Below, piece after piece: positions 1 to 7,886 of a DNA stretch of 32,554 nucleotides. Under the pieces are notes generated by a model. It saw nothing but the letters and a program-made list of their open reading frames with translations, ran no database searches and was not told the DNA's origin. How positions within the stretch are numbered: position 1 is the stretch's first letter; the number at the start of each line of letters is the position of its first letter. The DNA lies in assembly GCA_910578585.1 (NCBI GenBank), contig CAJTRG010000016.1, positions 1 through 32,554 of the forward strand, in the 5' to 3' direction. Made by a program: the position numbers and the translations under genes. The DNA is from an uncultured Mailhella sp. GTDB lineage: Bacteria > Desulfobacterota > Desulfovibrionia > Desulfovibrionales > Desulfovibrionaceae.

Positions 1-106
1 CAAGATATGATAAATTGCAAATAATGTATAAAAACTTTGTCCTTATTGCGTGTTGTTTAGTTTGGTTAAGATAATTTGGAAACACACCCTAGGAAAAATT
101 ATAATA

Positions 107-333
107 GTTAAAAAGTTTTGTAAAGGGGTGCAGGGGCTTTTTTACGTATTGTTAGCATGGCAAAGCCATATAATGCTTACAATACGTTATAAAAGTTCTT
201 GTCCTTAAAAAATCAAGTCCGAAAGGGATTACTTGATTTTTTGAGGGAAGAAACTTTAGCTCTGCTGTCTTTACCTGTAAAGCTCACAAGTTCGCTAACA
301 GCTAAAACTTCAAAAGTTTTTCCCCTGCAAAAA
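107..333. repeat. G-rich hairpin repeat, interrupted copy 1
   Basis: The left arm (107-136) is identical over 30 nt to the reverse complement of 32171-32200. The right end (311-333) matches the other half of the same element near the end of the window. Here the element is split by two inserts: the 111-nt module at 137-247 and about 50 nt at 258-309 of self-complementary DNA (TTTAGCT near 255 against AGCTAAA near 301). The outer arms still pair, TGCAGGGG at 129-136 with CCCCTGCA at 322-329. The rest of 1-433 holds a terminator at 347-375. In 1-106 I see no convincing gene or signal. Confidence 0.75.
137..247. repeat. 111-nt structured insert module, copy 1
   Basis: About 85 percent identical by eye, without gaps, to 7903-8013. 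It folds into two hairpins. The first pairs ACGTATTGTTAGCAT (144-158) with ATGCTTACAATACGT (173-187), with one mismatch and an inner GGCAAAGCC mini-loop. The second pairs AAAAAATCAAGT with ACTTGATTTTTT (about 207-242). It starts directly after a GGGG run and ends just before AAG of the host hairpin, as the second copy does. No ORF lies in it. It could be a small non-autonomous mobile element or an RNA structure. Confidence 0.7.
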
Positions 334-346
334 AGATATAAATAAC

Positions 347-375
347 ATAAAAGGACAGCATTTGCTGTCCTTTTT
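347..375 (-). terminator. Rho-independent terminator of the fabI operon
   Basis: AAAAGGACAGCA pairs with TGCTGTCCTTTT around a very short loop. T-rich DNA lies on both sides, so it could work in either direction. It sits 60 nt past the 26-codon ORF that ends the minus-strand operon. Confidence 0.75.
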
Positions 376-433
376 GTTATTTTTTATTCTTTTTGTTGAT
401 ATCACAAGCTCCAGCTTGGTTATTATTTCTCAT

Positions 434-514
434 TCAAGGAGGAGTTATCCCTTTCTTGCCCATGAGGACAAAAAGTCCAACCACAAGGGCAACAAGAATA
501 ATAGCTTTAAGCAT
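434..514 (-). CDS. 26-residue single-span membrane peptide
   Basis: A short ORF with ATG at 514 and TGA at 434-436. The peptide begins MLKAIILVALVVGLFVLM and ends in a basic, Pro-containing tail GKKGITPP. About 16 consecutive residues are strongly hydrophobic, enough for one membrane span with the lysine-containing tail on one side. An AGGAG ribosome site at 520-524 overlaps the fabI stop codon and lies about 5 nt before the ATG, so translation is probably coupled to fabI. The operon terminator follows 60 nt downstream. I do not recognise a family and assign no function. The start, ribosome site, hydrophobicity and operon position make it more likely real than chance. Confidence 0.6.
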   Translation of the reverse strand: MLKAIILVALVVGLFVLMGKKGITPP

Positions 515-522
515 AGAAACTC

Positions 523-1287
523 CTAGTAGGCAACACTTTGGAAGCCGCAGTCAACGTAGATAATGTCGCCAGTTACTGCACTGCTCAAATCAGAAGCAAG
601 GTAGGTTGCGGTATTGCCAACTTCAGCAGTTGTTACATTGCGGCGAAGCGGAGCATGGGCTTCAATGTGATTTAAAATTTCTCTGAAATCAGAAATACCG
701 GAAGCAGACAAGGTTTTAATCGGGCCTGCGCTGATAGCGTTTACGCGAATGCCTTTTGGCCCAAAATCGCTTGCCAGATAGCGGATAGAGCTTTCAAGAG
801 CTGCCTTTGCAACGCCCATCACATTATAGTTTTGAATAACTTTTTGTGAGCCATAATAGGTCATGGAAATAACTGAACCTTTTGGATTCAAAATTTCTTC
901 ATAGGCTTTGCAGAGCGCAATCAGTGAATAGGCAGAAATATTCATGGCGGTTAAGAAGCCGTCACGGGAAGTATCAATAAATCTGCCCTGCAAATCTTCT
1001 TTATGCGCAAAAGCAACAGAGTGAACGAGAACATCAATGGTTCCCCATTTTTCTTTGACAAGCTCTACGCTTTCAGCAATTTGTTCATCGCTGGTTACAT
1101 CACATTGGAAAATAAAATCACCGCCAAGGCGTTCGCTGATAGGTTCAAGACGTTTTTTGATAGCATCGCCCATATAGCTGAATGCCAGTTTTGCACCGTT
1201 ATTTTTAAAAGCTTCAGAAATGCCGTATGCAATACTTCTATCATTGGCAACACCAAAAATAAGAGCCTTTTTACCGTCTAATAACAT
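523..1287 (-). CDS. fabI: Enoyl-[acyl-carrier-protein] reductase (FabI type)
   Basis: Reduces the trans-2 double bond of enoyl-ACP with NAD(P)H in the last step of each fatty-acid elongation round; cytosolic. The 254-residue protein has the FabI short-chain dehydrogenase layout: an N-terminal nucleotide-binding stretch GVANDRSIAYGI, the Y-x6-K catalytic pair in YNVMGVAK, and the C-terminal substrate-loop and SDLSSAVTGDIIYVDCG regions. Start choice: ATG at 1287 has a GAGGT ribosome site about 6 nt upstream. The GTG at 1299, four codons earlier in frame, would lie in that site and is rejected. The gene begins 11 nt after purC and is followed by the 26-residue membrane peptide. The FabI family includes triclosan-sensitive enzymes. 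Confidence 0.95.
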   Translation of the reverse strand: MLLDGKKALIFGVANDRSIAYGISEAFKNNGAKLAFSYMGDAIKKRLEPISERLGGDFIFQCDVTSDEQIAESVELVKEKWGTIDVLVHSVAFAHKEDLQGRFIDTSRDGFLTAMNISAYSLIALCKAYEEILNPKGSVISMTYYGSQKVIQNYNVMGVAKAALESSIRYLASDFGPKGIRVNAISAGPIKTLSASGISDFREILNHIEAHAPLRRNVTTAEVGNTATYLASDLSSAVTGDIIYVDCGFQSVAY

Positions 1288-1298
1288 ATTGTACCTCA

Positions 1299-2177
1299 CT
1301 ATTTTGTTAAGATGTCTGCAATTTTTTGATATTTATCAGCAGTTGTTTTTGCAACTTCTTCCGGAAGACGAGGAGCCGGCGGAGTTTTATCCCAAACCTG
1401 AGCTTCCAGCCAGTCACGCAAATATTGTTTATCGAAACTTGCCTGACTTTTGCCTTCTTCGTATTGATCAGCAGGCCAGAAACGGGAAGAATCAGGAGTC
1501 AGCACTTCATCAATCAAGGTCAGCACGCCGTCAACCATACCAAATTCAAATTTGGTATCAGCAATGATAATGCCGCGGCTGGCAGCATAATCACGACCGG
1601 CACTGTAAATGGAAAGGCTGAGATTTTTTACCTTTTCGCAAAGTTCAGCGCCTATAATTTTTCCAGCCTGTTCAACGCTGATATTTTCATCATGGGTGCC
1701 AACTTCTGCTTTGGTGGAAGGCGTGAAAATAGGATTTTCAATACGGGAAGAATTTTTGAGGCCTTCTGGAAGTTTATAGCCGCAAACCATGCCTGTTTTT
1801 TGGTAATCTTTATAGCCTGAACCAGCCAAATATCCGCGCACAATACATTCAATGGCAAGAGGTTTTGCCTTTTTCACAATAACAGAACGACCTTCCAGCT
1901 GATCTTTGTATTTTTGTAAGAATGCCGGGTAGTTATTTACATCAGATTCAATAATATGGTTTGGAACCAAATTTTCAAAACGTTTCATCCAAAACAGGGT
2001 TAATTGGTTTAAAATAACACCTTTGTTTGGAATGGGGTCTTCCAAAATAACGTCAAAAGCTGACATACGGTCAGTTGTGACAATAAGAAGACTTTTTTCA
2101 TCAAGTTCATACATGTCGCGAACTTTACCCCGGGAAAGGAGTTTGAGTTCTGGAATATTTGTTTTAATAACAGCCAT
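1299..2177 (-). CDS. purC: Phosphoribosylaminoimidazole-succinocarboxamide synthase (SAICAR synthetase)
   Basis: Joins CAIR and aspartate with ATP to give SAICAR in de novo purine synthesis. The 292-residue protein has the family signatures LLSRGKVRDMYE at the N-terminus (ATP-binding lobe), TDRMSAFDVILEDPIPNKG, and IIADTKFEFG in the second lobe. At 292 residues it is of the longer type, against roughly 240 for the E. coli enzyme. The ATG is preceded by GAGGGG about 6 nt upstream. It starts 13 nt after hisD and ends 11 nt before fabI, so it is co-transcribed with them although the pathways differ. Confidence 0.95.
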   Translation of the reverse strand: MAVIKTNIPELKLLSRGKVRDMYELDEKSLLIVTTDRMSAFDVILEDPIPNKGVILNQLTLFWMKRFENLVPNHIIESDVNNYPAFLQKYKDQLEGRSVIVKKAKPLAIECIVRGYLAGSGYKDYQKTGMVCGYKLPEGLKNSSRIENPIFTPSTKAEVGTHDENISVEQAGKIIGAELCEKVKNLSLSIYSAGRDYAASRGIIIADTKFEFGMVDGVLTLIDEVLTPDSSRFWPADQYEEGKSQASFDKQYLRDWLEAQVWDKTPPAPRLPEEVAKTTADKYQKIADILTK

Positions 2178-2190
2178 ATAATCCCCTCAT

Positions 2191-3489
2191 TTAGTTTATC
2201 TTTCTCACTTCAAGGCTTTGGGCGTGCGCTTCAAGCCCTTCCATACGTGCAAGCTTTGCAATGGCAGAAGCTTTGCCGCGTGTAAATTTCATGGATGATG
2301 CAATAATACTTGTTTTCTTGCAGAATGTCTGCACCCCAAGGGCTGAAGCATAACGGGCAGTGCCCTGTGTTGGCAGCACATGGTTGGGGCCTGCGAAATA
2401 ATCACCCACAGGTTCTGGTGACCATGCTCCCAGGAATAATGCCCCTGCATTATGGATGAGCGGCACATAATTCCACGGCTCCTGCACCATAAGTTCCATA
2501 TGCTCAGGCGCAATCAAATTGGCCAGATCCACAGCCATTTGCATGCTTGGCAAAACAACTACTGCACCAAAATTTTCTATAGACGCACGGGCAATTTCTG
2601 CTCGCGGTAAATTTTCAAGACGTTTATTCACATTTTCAAGAACTTTTTCAGCCAGATAGCTGCTTGTGGTTATGCAGACAGAAGAAGCCAGTTTATCGTG
2701 CTCTGCCTGTGAGAGAAGGTCAGCCGCAATATAATCCGGGCTTGCTGAATCATCTGCTAAAATCAAAATTTCACTGGGGCCAGCCAGCATATCAATGCCA
2801 ACTTGTCCCTGCACAAGCTTTTTCGCCATGGTTACAAATTGGTTGCCAGGGCCTGTGATTACATCAACAGCTTTGATACTTTCCGTGCCATAGGCAAGGG
2901 CGCCAATGGCCCAGGGGCCGCCCACACGATACACTTCTGTAATATCAAGAAGATAGGCAGCAGCAAGCAAATAGGGATTCAGCGTTCCATTATCACGCGG
3001 AGGGCTGACAATGGCAATTTCTTTGACCCCTCCAACCTGAGCCGGAATTGCCTGCATGAGCAGGCTTGAAATGAGCGGGGTATTACCGCCTTTTCCGCCC
3101 GGAACATAGAGTCCGGCACGATGAACTGGACTTACTTTCTGCCCTAAAATAGAACCGTCTTCACGGGTTTGGAACCAGGATTTTTCAAGCTGAGCTTCAT
3201 GGAAAGAACGAATATTGCGGGCTGCTTCTGCAATAATTTCCATATCTTCAGGAGAAACCTGCGCCGCTCCCTGCTGGATTTCGCTTTCGCTCACACGCAA
3301 AGGACTGTTAAATTCCTTGCAGTCAAATTCACGGATTTTTTCAAGCAAAAAACTGTCTTTCTGCGTTTTGACATTGGCTAAAATTTCCCGAACATCAGCT
3401 TCAACATCCTGCTCACCTAAATGGCGATGAGCAAGTTTTTGAATCAATTCCTGTGCGTCACTCACTTGTGAAAACGTATATTTCTGCAT
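2191..3489 (-). CDS. hisD: Histidinol dehydrogenase
   Basis: Oxidises L-histidinol to L-histidine in two NAD-dependent steps, ending histidine synthesis. The 432-residue length is normal. Visible signatures are GLYVPGGKGGNTPLISSLLM, VDVITGPGNQFVTMAKK, DMLAGPSEILILAD, and the zinc-site segment LSQAEHDKLASS (Gln and His ligands). APEHMEL, the conserved Asp in PVGDYFAGPNHVLPT and a C-terminal His in EGLEAHAQSL complete the active site. No other his gene lies in the window, so hisD is separated from the rest of its pathway here. It follows lplA after 33 nt and precedes purC by 13 nt. Confidence 0.95.
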   Translation of the reverse strand: MQKYTFSQVSDAQELIQKLAHRHLGEQDVEADVREILANVKTQKDSFLLEKIREFDCKEFNSPLRVSESEIQQGAAQVSPEDMEIIAEAARNIRSFHEAQLEKSWFQTREDGSILGQKVSPVHRAGLYVPGGKGGNTPLISSLLMQAIPAQVGGVKEIAIVSPPRDNGTLNPYLLAAAYLLDITEVYRVGGPWAIGALAYGTESIKAVDVITGPGNQFVTMAKKLVQGQVGIDMLAGPSEILILADDSASPDYIAADLLSQAEHDKLASSVCITTSSYLAEKVLENVNKRLENLPRAEIARASIENFGAVVVLPSMQMAVDLANLIAPEHMELMVQEPWNYVPLIHNAGALFLGAWSPEPVGDYFAGPNHVLPTQGTARYASALGVQTFCKKTSIIASSMKFTRGKASAIAKLARMEGLEAHAQSLEVRKIN

Positions 3490-3522
3490 AGAACCCCAAC
3501 TAAAACTCAGGCTAAACCCAAG

Positions 3523-4521
3523 CTAAACTAAAATATTCTCAGCAAAAAAGCTTAAAAATTCCTCTTCCTGAACGCCGATAAAGTAATCACATACTTTTGC
3601 TTCGTTAAGTTGTTTTAACACATCTTCTTTTCTAAATAAAGTCCCTTGTAATGCCTCTTCAAGCTTTGCAATATCATTATGAGTAAAGAAATCTCCATAA
3701 AAACGGCATGTTTCAATTTTTCCCTGCTTGATATTGGCATAAAAATCCACAGCTCCAAAGGAAAAACGTTTGCGAAATTTTACTGCATAGACAGGAGATT
3801 TACCAAAATTCCATTCCCAGGTACGGTATTTGGCATTGGCAATTTCCTCTGCATTTTTGGCAATATCATCTGGCAGCGCGATTTCTTCCTCTGCTAAAAA
3901 CTGCATAAGCACGGATCGTATTTTCTGCATGAGTTCTTCCGGCGAACACTCGGGCATAAATTCAATCAAATTCGCCACCCGGCTTTTGTGAGATTCAACG
4001 CCTTTTGATTGATATTTATCAGGATTGCCGGTTAAAATATCGGTTAAATGTGAGGTATCAAGGGATACCAGCAAGGTGCCGTGCTGCAGAAGTTTTTGTC
4101 CGCTCTTCTTTTGCGCGTTGCCGGAAAACTTTTTACCTTCCGCCAGCATATCATTGCGGCCGGACATTTCTGCATTGATTCCAATATGCTGCAAGGCTTT
4201 GATAATGGGATTGATATAGCGGCTAAAGGATGTATCCTCGCCGCGTTCCATATAGCGCAGAAAGGAAAAATTCAAATTGCCCAAATCATGGTACACAGCT
4301 CCGCCGCCCGTGGTACGCCGTACAACAGGAATATTATGCGCTTTCACATATTCCTCATTGACTTCTTCCAGGGTATTTTGGTGCCGTCCCACAATCACAG
4401 AAGGAGCATTCTGCCACAGCAAAAAATATTCTTCTCCTACAGAAGACAAGGAATCAAAAAGAGCTTCTTCAACAGCAAGATTATAGGTCGGATCAGTGGT
4501 CGTAATATTAATACCTTTCAT
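3523..4521 (-). CDS. lplA: Lipoate-protein ligase A
   Basis: Activates free lipoate with ATP and attaches it to lysines of lipoyl domains such as glycine-cleavage H protein or 2-oxoacid dehydrogenase E2. The 332-residue protein carries the LplA core: QNAPSVIVGRHQN, VRRTTGGGAVYHDLGNLNFSF (lipoyl-AMP pocket), and GRNDMLAEGKKFSGNAQ with the catalytic lysine region. A C-terminal accessory domain of roughly 80 residues follows, as in full-length LplA. ATG at 4521 is preferred because GGAGAGG lies 6 nt upstream; the longer frame from 4545 adds eight unsupported residues. The ATG overlaps the stop of the upstream membrane protein (TGATG), so translation is probably coupled. Confidence 0.93.
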   Translation of the reverse strand: MKGINITTTDPTYNLAVEEALFDSLSSVGEEYFLLWQNAPSVIVGRHQNTLEEVNEEYVKAHNIPVVRRTTGGGAVYHDLGNLNFSFLRYMERGEDTSFSRYINPIIKALQHIGINAEMSGRNDMLAEGKKFSGNAQKKSGQKLLQHGTLLVSLDTSHLTDILTGNPDKYQSKGVESHKSRVANLIEFMPECSPEELMQKIRSVLMQFLAEEEIALPDDIAKNAEEIANAKYRTWEWNFGKSPVYAVKFRKRFSFGAVDFYANIKQGKIETCRFYGDFFTHNDIAKLEEALQGTLFRKEDVLKQLNEAKVCDYFIGVQEEEFLSFFAENILV

Positions 4522-6065
4522 CAATATCCTCTCCTTCGCTTCCAAATCCTGTCAAAAACATTGAGCAGAATAAATATCACAATGCCTGTAACAAGCTGAA
4601 TTATGAGCGCAGCATATTGGATAAACGGCCCGGTACCGCCTAAAATATCAAGCCACAAAGACTGATAGCCATGCAGGGAAATCAGGAAATAGCCAAGCAG
4701 CAGCATGGAGCAAATCACGGTAATGGAACTGATGAACCAGGATAAAGGATAGTGGGACGCAACAGGCATACGCTCACGGGTAAACTTCTTTTGAGACATG
4801 AAAAGCGGAATAAGCAAAACAAGAATAATCGTATACTCAGCCATACCGCCGCCTGTAAGATGTACACAAATAAAGCCAATGAGGAGTGAAGTCACAATGA
4901 TATACCAGTGTCCCTTTTGCTTTCTGTCAAGTCCATAGGCAAAGACAATGAGCACAACACCAACAACGCCGCGAAGCCAGTAGGCAAAAATAGCAAGATC
5001 ATAGGGACAATAAACGGTTGCGGTATGTTTGAAGGGGAACACAACAGAAAGGCACAGAAAAACACCAACCACAAAGGTGACATACTTTAATATGGTCAAA
5101 AGCCAATCATTCAAGGCAAGACCGCTTTCATCCTGACTCTTGCGGGAAACTTGCAGGCAAACTTCATTGACAGCCAGCAAAACAGAGGCAAAAAGAAGCG
5201 GAATAATATAATAAATAACCCGGAAAATAAGGATTGACGCAAAAACAACGCTCACAGAAACCTGGTGGGTCAAGTTCACGATAATAACTTCCAAAACCCC
5301 AACCCCGCCCGGAACGTGAGTCAAAACTACTGCCACCTGCGCAAGCAAGTAATTGGGCAGAAACTCAAAAAAAGATAAATCTCCGTCATTTGGCAAAAGC
5401 ACAAATAAACATGCTGCTGCAACAATTAAATCAAGGCCGGAAACAATGGTCTGAGCAATGGCAATATGCAGCGGAGGAAGCGCAAATTCCTTTCTGAAAA
5501 CATGGAAGGAACGTCCTTTTAATTTCCAGCAAATAATATGATAAAAAATACATAAAGCAAACAGGAAAAAGCCAAGGGGTTTGACGCTGACAAGATTAAC
5601 GCCCAGTTCTTCCGGAAATTCCAAGGGAACAAAAATAAATAAAGCCCCGGCAAGACCCATTGCCCCAACCCAAAAAGTGACTGCAAGCATAAGCACAAGG
5701 CGAATAATCTCAATGGGAGAAAAGCCCCAGGCACTGTAAAGACGATAACGAACAGTACTGCCGCCAAGAAGCGCGCCAAAGTTCAAACTGACCACAGCGC
5801 CAACAAAAGAAACCAAAAAGACTCGAACCATTTGCAGTTTCTTCTTAATTGCTTTGAGGGCAAGCCAATCATAACCCATGAGCACAATAAAATTTATCAC
5901 CATTAAACACAAAGAAAACAAAAGAGCTTTTGGAGAAATCGCATTGACAGCAAGTTTAATTTCATTCAGGCTATAGGCTTTTAACTTATGATACAGTAAA
6001 TAAACCGCTAAAGAAAATATAACAATAACAAGAAGTTTTCCAAGTATATTTAATATATTTTTCAT
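4521..6065 (-). CDS. MprF-type membrane domain / YbhN-family flippase
   Basis: A polytopic inner-membrane protein with about 14 hydrophobic spans in 514 residues. The first two-thirds resemble the lysylphosphatidylglycerol synthase TM (UPF0104/YbhN) family, with SLNFGALLGGSTVRYRLY and VVLTHVPGGVGVLE as recognisable segments. The last third adds further spans, as in the full membrane part of MprF. The chain then ends in a basic tail RIWKRRRGY, with no cytosolic DUF2156 aminoacyl-transferase domain. A stand-alone DUF2156 protein is encoded at 9472-10428. The likely role is lipid translocation or membrane-lipid modification; the substrate is unknown. The start at 6065 lies downstream of the candidate promoter at 6093-6121. 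An in-frame ATG at 6113 would give 530 residues but lies upstream of that promoter's expected transcript start. Confidence 0.8.
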   Translation of the reverse strand: MKNILNILGKLLVIVIFSLAVYLLYHKLKAYSLNEIKLAVNAISPKALLFSLCLMVINFIVLMGYDWLALKAIKKKLQMVRVFLVSFVGAVVSLNFGALLGGSTVRYRLYSAWGFSPIEIIRLVLMLAVTFWVGAMGLAGALFIFVPLEFPEELGVNLVSVKPLGFFLFALCIFYHIICWKLKGRSFHVFRKEFALPPLHIAIAQTIVSGLDLIVAAACLFVLLPNDGDLSFFEFLPNYLLAQVAVVLTHVPGGVGVLEVIIVNLTHQVSVSVVFASILIFRVIYYIIPLLFASVLLAVNEVCLQVSRKSQDESGLALNDWLLTILKYVTFVVGVFLCLSVVFPFKHTATVYCPYDLAIFAYWLRGVVGVVLIVFAYGLDRKQKGHWYIIVTSLLIGFICVHLTGGGMAEYTIILVLLIPLFMSQKKFTRERMPVASHYPLSWFISSITVICSMLLLGYFLISLHGYQSLWLDILGGTGPFIQYAALIIQLVTGIVIFILLNVFDRIWKRRRGY

Positions 6066-6092
6066 AAAATTTATCCAAATCTTATTTTTTAC

Positions 6093-6121
6093 AGTGTACG
6101 CCATACTTTTCATTCAAGCAA
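6093..6121 (-). promoter_or_regulatory. Candidate sigma-70 promoter for the flippase-lplA-hisD-purC-fabI operon
   Basis: On the minus strand TTGCTT (6116-6121) is followed after 17 nt by TACACT (6093-6098). A transcript would begin near 6086 and keep the ATG at 6065 but not the one at 6113. Confidence 0.45.
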
Positions 6122-6137
6122 GAAAAATAGCGCTCTA

Positions 6138-6166
6138 TTTACAATTTTCTCATTTTTGCATAGCAT
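6138..6166 (+). promoter_or_regulatory. Candidate sigma-70 promoter for the secreted protein and PHP gene
   Basis: TTTACA (6138-6143), 17-nt spacer, TAGCAT (6161-6166), about 57 nt before the ATG at 6223. It diverges from the flippase promoter in the same short gap. Confidence 0.45.
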
Positions 6167-6222
6167 AGAAAAAAATAAAACTTTTATATCATAAAAAATT
6201 CAAAATAATAATTGAGGTAACT

Positions 6223-6783
6223 ATGCAATATACAATGAAAAATTTTTCTCTTCTCAGTGCTCTGCTTTGCCTTTTCACCTTCTCTTTTCCGCTGCAAAGC
6301 AATGCAGAAGAAAAAGAGCTTGAACAAAATACCTTGCAAATGCCAAGCCTTGGGGGGAAATTAAACCTCACTCCGCAAAAGCAAGAGGAAAATTCTGCAC
6401 AACAAGACGAGCAAAAAGAAAATTTACAAAATAAAGAAACAGAAGAGCCAGAAGAGAATCAAGAAAAGGAACAAGTGAAAACAGGACTCTCCAAAGAGAA
6501 AAAAATCCAAACAAAACACGAAGATATTGTTCTTGCTCCCGGGCATAATCAAAACTCCGTTATCATGCAGGAAGACGGCTCCAATGTGATCATTGTCCAT
6601 GGTTCCAATAAAGCCCCTGAAAATTATACCAATTCAACCAATGTCAATAACGGCTTTTATATGAATATCACCAATCCGGACGGATCCGGCATGAATATGG
6701 GCACCTATTTCAACTCCAATTCCAACTCAAATTCTCTGCGCAAACGCAGCAGTGCGCAAATCATAGTTGATAAGATGGAATAA
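6223..6783 (+). CDS. Secreted low-complexity protein of unknown function
   Basis: A 186-residue protein with a clear signal peptide: basic MKN, a hydrophobic core LLSALLCLFTFSFPL, and a probable cleavage site after SNA (residue 28). The mature part has a charged Glu/Gln/Lys-rich segment (about residues 29-105) that looks disordered or coiled. The second half is Asn/Ser/Gly-rich (NSTNVNNGFYMNI, YFNSNSNSNS) and may form beta structure. No cysteines remain after cleavage. GAGG lies 5 nt before the ATG. I recognise no domain. Export to the periplasm or surface is the only supported statement. The last codons lie in a short tandem repeat that continues past the stop. Confidence 0.75.
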   Translation: MQYTMKNFSLLSALLCLFTFSFPLQSNAEEKELEQNTLQMPSLGGKLNLTPQKQEENSAQQDEQKENLQNKETEEPEENQEKEQVKTGLSKEKKIQTKHEDIVLAPGHNQNSVIMQEDGSNVIIVHGSNKAPENYTNSTNVNNGFYMNITNPDGSGMNMGTYFNSNSNSNSLRKRSSAQIIVDKME

Positions 6784-6810
6784 TTGACAAGATGGAACAG
6801 TTGACAAAAG
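6764..6810. repeat. Imperfect ~17-nt tandem repeat across a stop codon
   Basis: TTGATAAGATGGAATAA and TTGACAAGATGGAACAG lie head to tail, followed by a partial third unit TTGACAAAAGAACAGGA. The stop of the secreted protein sits in the first unit. Probably a small slippage duplication. Confidence 0.55.
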
Positions 6811-6846
6811 AACAGGAGCTAGTATGCTCAATTATTGAGGTTAATC

Positions 6847-7704
6847 ATGTCAAATCTTATTGATTTACATACACACAGCACGGCTTCCGATGGCTCCTGC
6901 ACGCCCGCAGAAGTGGTCAGCCTTGCCAAGAATCAAGGACTTGCAGCGCTTGCACTCACTGACCACGATACGTTGTCAGGTCTCGCCGAGGCAGAAGAAA
7001 AAGCAAAAGAACTTGATATTGAATTTATCCGCGGCTGTGAACTGAGTGCAAAATATTTAGATACAGATGTTCATATTTTAGGTTTATATATCCCCAAGGA
7101 TAAAGAGCTTCTTAAAGATTTGGAGAAAGAACTGGCAATTTTTGTTGAACGCAGAAATACAAGAAATAAAAAGATCGTCGTCAAATTCCAGGAACTTGGC
7201 ATTAATATTACTCTGGCAGAAGTGGAACAGGAAGCCGGCGGAAATGTTATTGCCCGTCCGCACTTTGCCAATGTTCTCATCAAAAAAGGCATTGTGGCAA
7301 ACTCCAAAGAAGCCTTTGAAAAATATCTGGCAAGAGGAAAACTCGCCTATGTGGAACGGGAAGTGATCAGCCCGCACCATGCTGTTCAAATTTTAAAAGA
7401 AGCAAAAATAATTCCTGTTTTAGCTCATTCACGGCTCATCAAATGCAGTGAACAAGAATATTTTCAGCTGGTGGAAGAATTAATTCCCTTGGGATTAAAA
7501 GGACTTGAAGTTTATCATCCTGTCCATTCCTTTGAAGATGAACGCTATTACTTAGGCATTGCCGATAAATACCATTTATGCATAAGCGGCGGATCTGATT
7601 TCCACGGCAAAAGCAAACCTGATATTAAAATTGGCAAAGGCCGCGGAAGCCTGCGCGTTCCTGCCTGCATCTTAGACGGCATAAAAAACTGTATTCCAAA
7701 ATAA
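6847..7704 (+). CDS. PHP-domain phosphoesterase (RNase AM / TrpH family)
   Basis: A 285-residue protein of the polymerase-and-histidinol-phosphatase fold. Metal-binding motifs are visible: DLHTHSTASDGS at the N-terminus, LTDHDTLSG, a conserved Glu in RGCELSA, the His in DVHILGLY, VLAHSRL, and SGGSDFHGKSKP near the C-terminus. Family members remove 3'-phosphate from nucleoside 3',5'-bisphosphates or trim RNA 5' ends with divalent metals. The exact substrate cannot be read from sequence. ATG at 6847 is chosen because TTGAGGT lies about 6 nt upstream; the TTG at 6835 is discounted. No terminator separates it from the secreted-protein gene, so the two are probably co-transcribed. Confidence 0.88.
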   Translation: MSNLIDLHTHSTASDGSCTPAEVVSLAKNQGLAALALTDHDTLSGLAEAEEKAKELDIEFIRGCELSAKYLDTDVHILGLYIPKDKELLKDLEKELAIFVERRNTRNKKIVVKFQELGINITLAEVEQEAGGNVIARPHFANVLIKKGIVANSKEAFEKYLARGKLAYVEREVISPHHAVQILKEAKIIPVLAHSRLIKCSEQEYFQLVEELIPLGLKGLEVYHPVHSFEDERYYLGIADKYHLCISGGSDFHGKSKPDIKIGKGRGSLRVPACILDGIKNCIPK

Positions 7705-7707
7705 TAT

Positions 7708-7790
7708 TTTTCTTTCTATGGGGGGAATGATTCCCCCCATACCCCCTCATTGCTTGTTTTTATTTCATAAAAACAAGAAGTTTTTTATAC
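7708..7790. repeat. Paired palindrome repeat, copy 1 (G-rich hairpin family)
   Basis: Contains a perfect 25-nt palindrome at 7717-7741 (TATGGGGGG against CCCCCCATA) followed by an 11-bp hairpin CTTGTTTTTAT/ATAAAAACAAG at 7753-7777. The same arrangement recurs at 11853-11939 with compensatory changes in the G/C stem. It starts 3 nt after the PHP gene. Confidence 0.8.
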
Positions 7791-7849
7791 TTTTTTATTC
7801 ATCAACCTCTTTTTATAACATAGGGAATTTTATTAAAATCGAATAAAAC

Positions 7850-7882
7850 AAAACCGTTACAGACTTTGTCTGTAACGGTTTT
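7850..7882. terminator. Strong hairpin, probable bidirectional terminator; recurs at 32244
   Basis: AAAACCGTTACAGA and its exact complement form a 14-bp stem with a 5-nt loop. On the minus strand it is followed by a T-rich run (TTTTGTTTTATT), on the plus strand by GCGTTTAG. It lies between the convergent PHP and gltX genes. The core ACCGTTA...TAACGGTTTTGC recurs at 32244-32280. Confidence 0.65.
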
Positions 7883-7886
7883 GCGT

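Noticed and set aside
1..433. CRISPR array from the repeated palindromes
   Set aside because: The repeats are nested and dispersed; there are no regularly spaced units with unique spacers.
1003..1820. Plus-strand ORFs opposite fabI and purC
   Set aside because: Antisense shadows of well-identified genes, with no ribosome sites or domain similarity.
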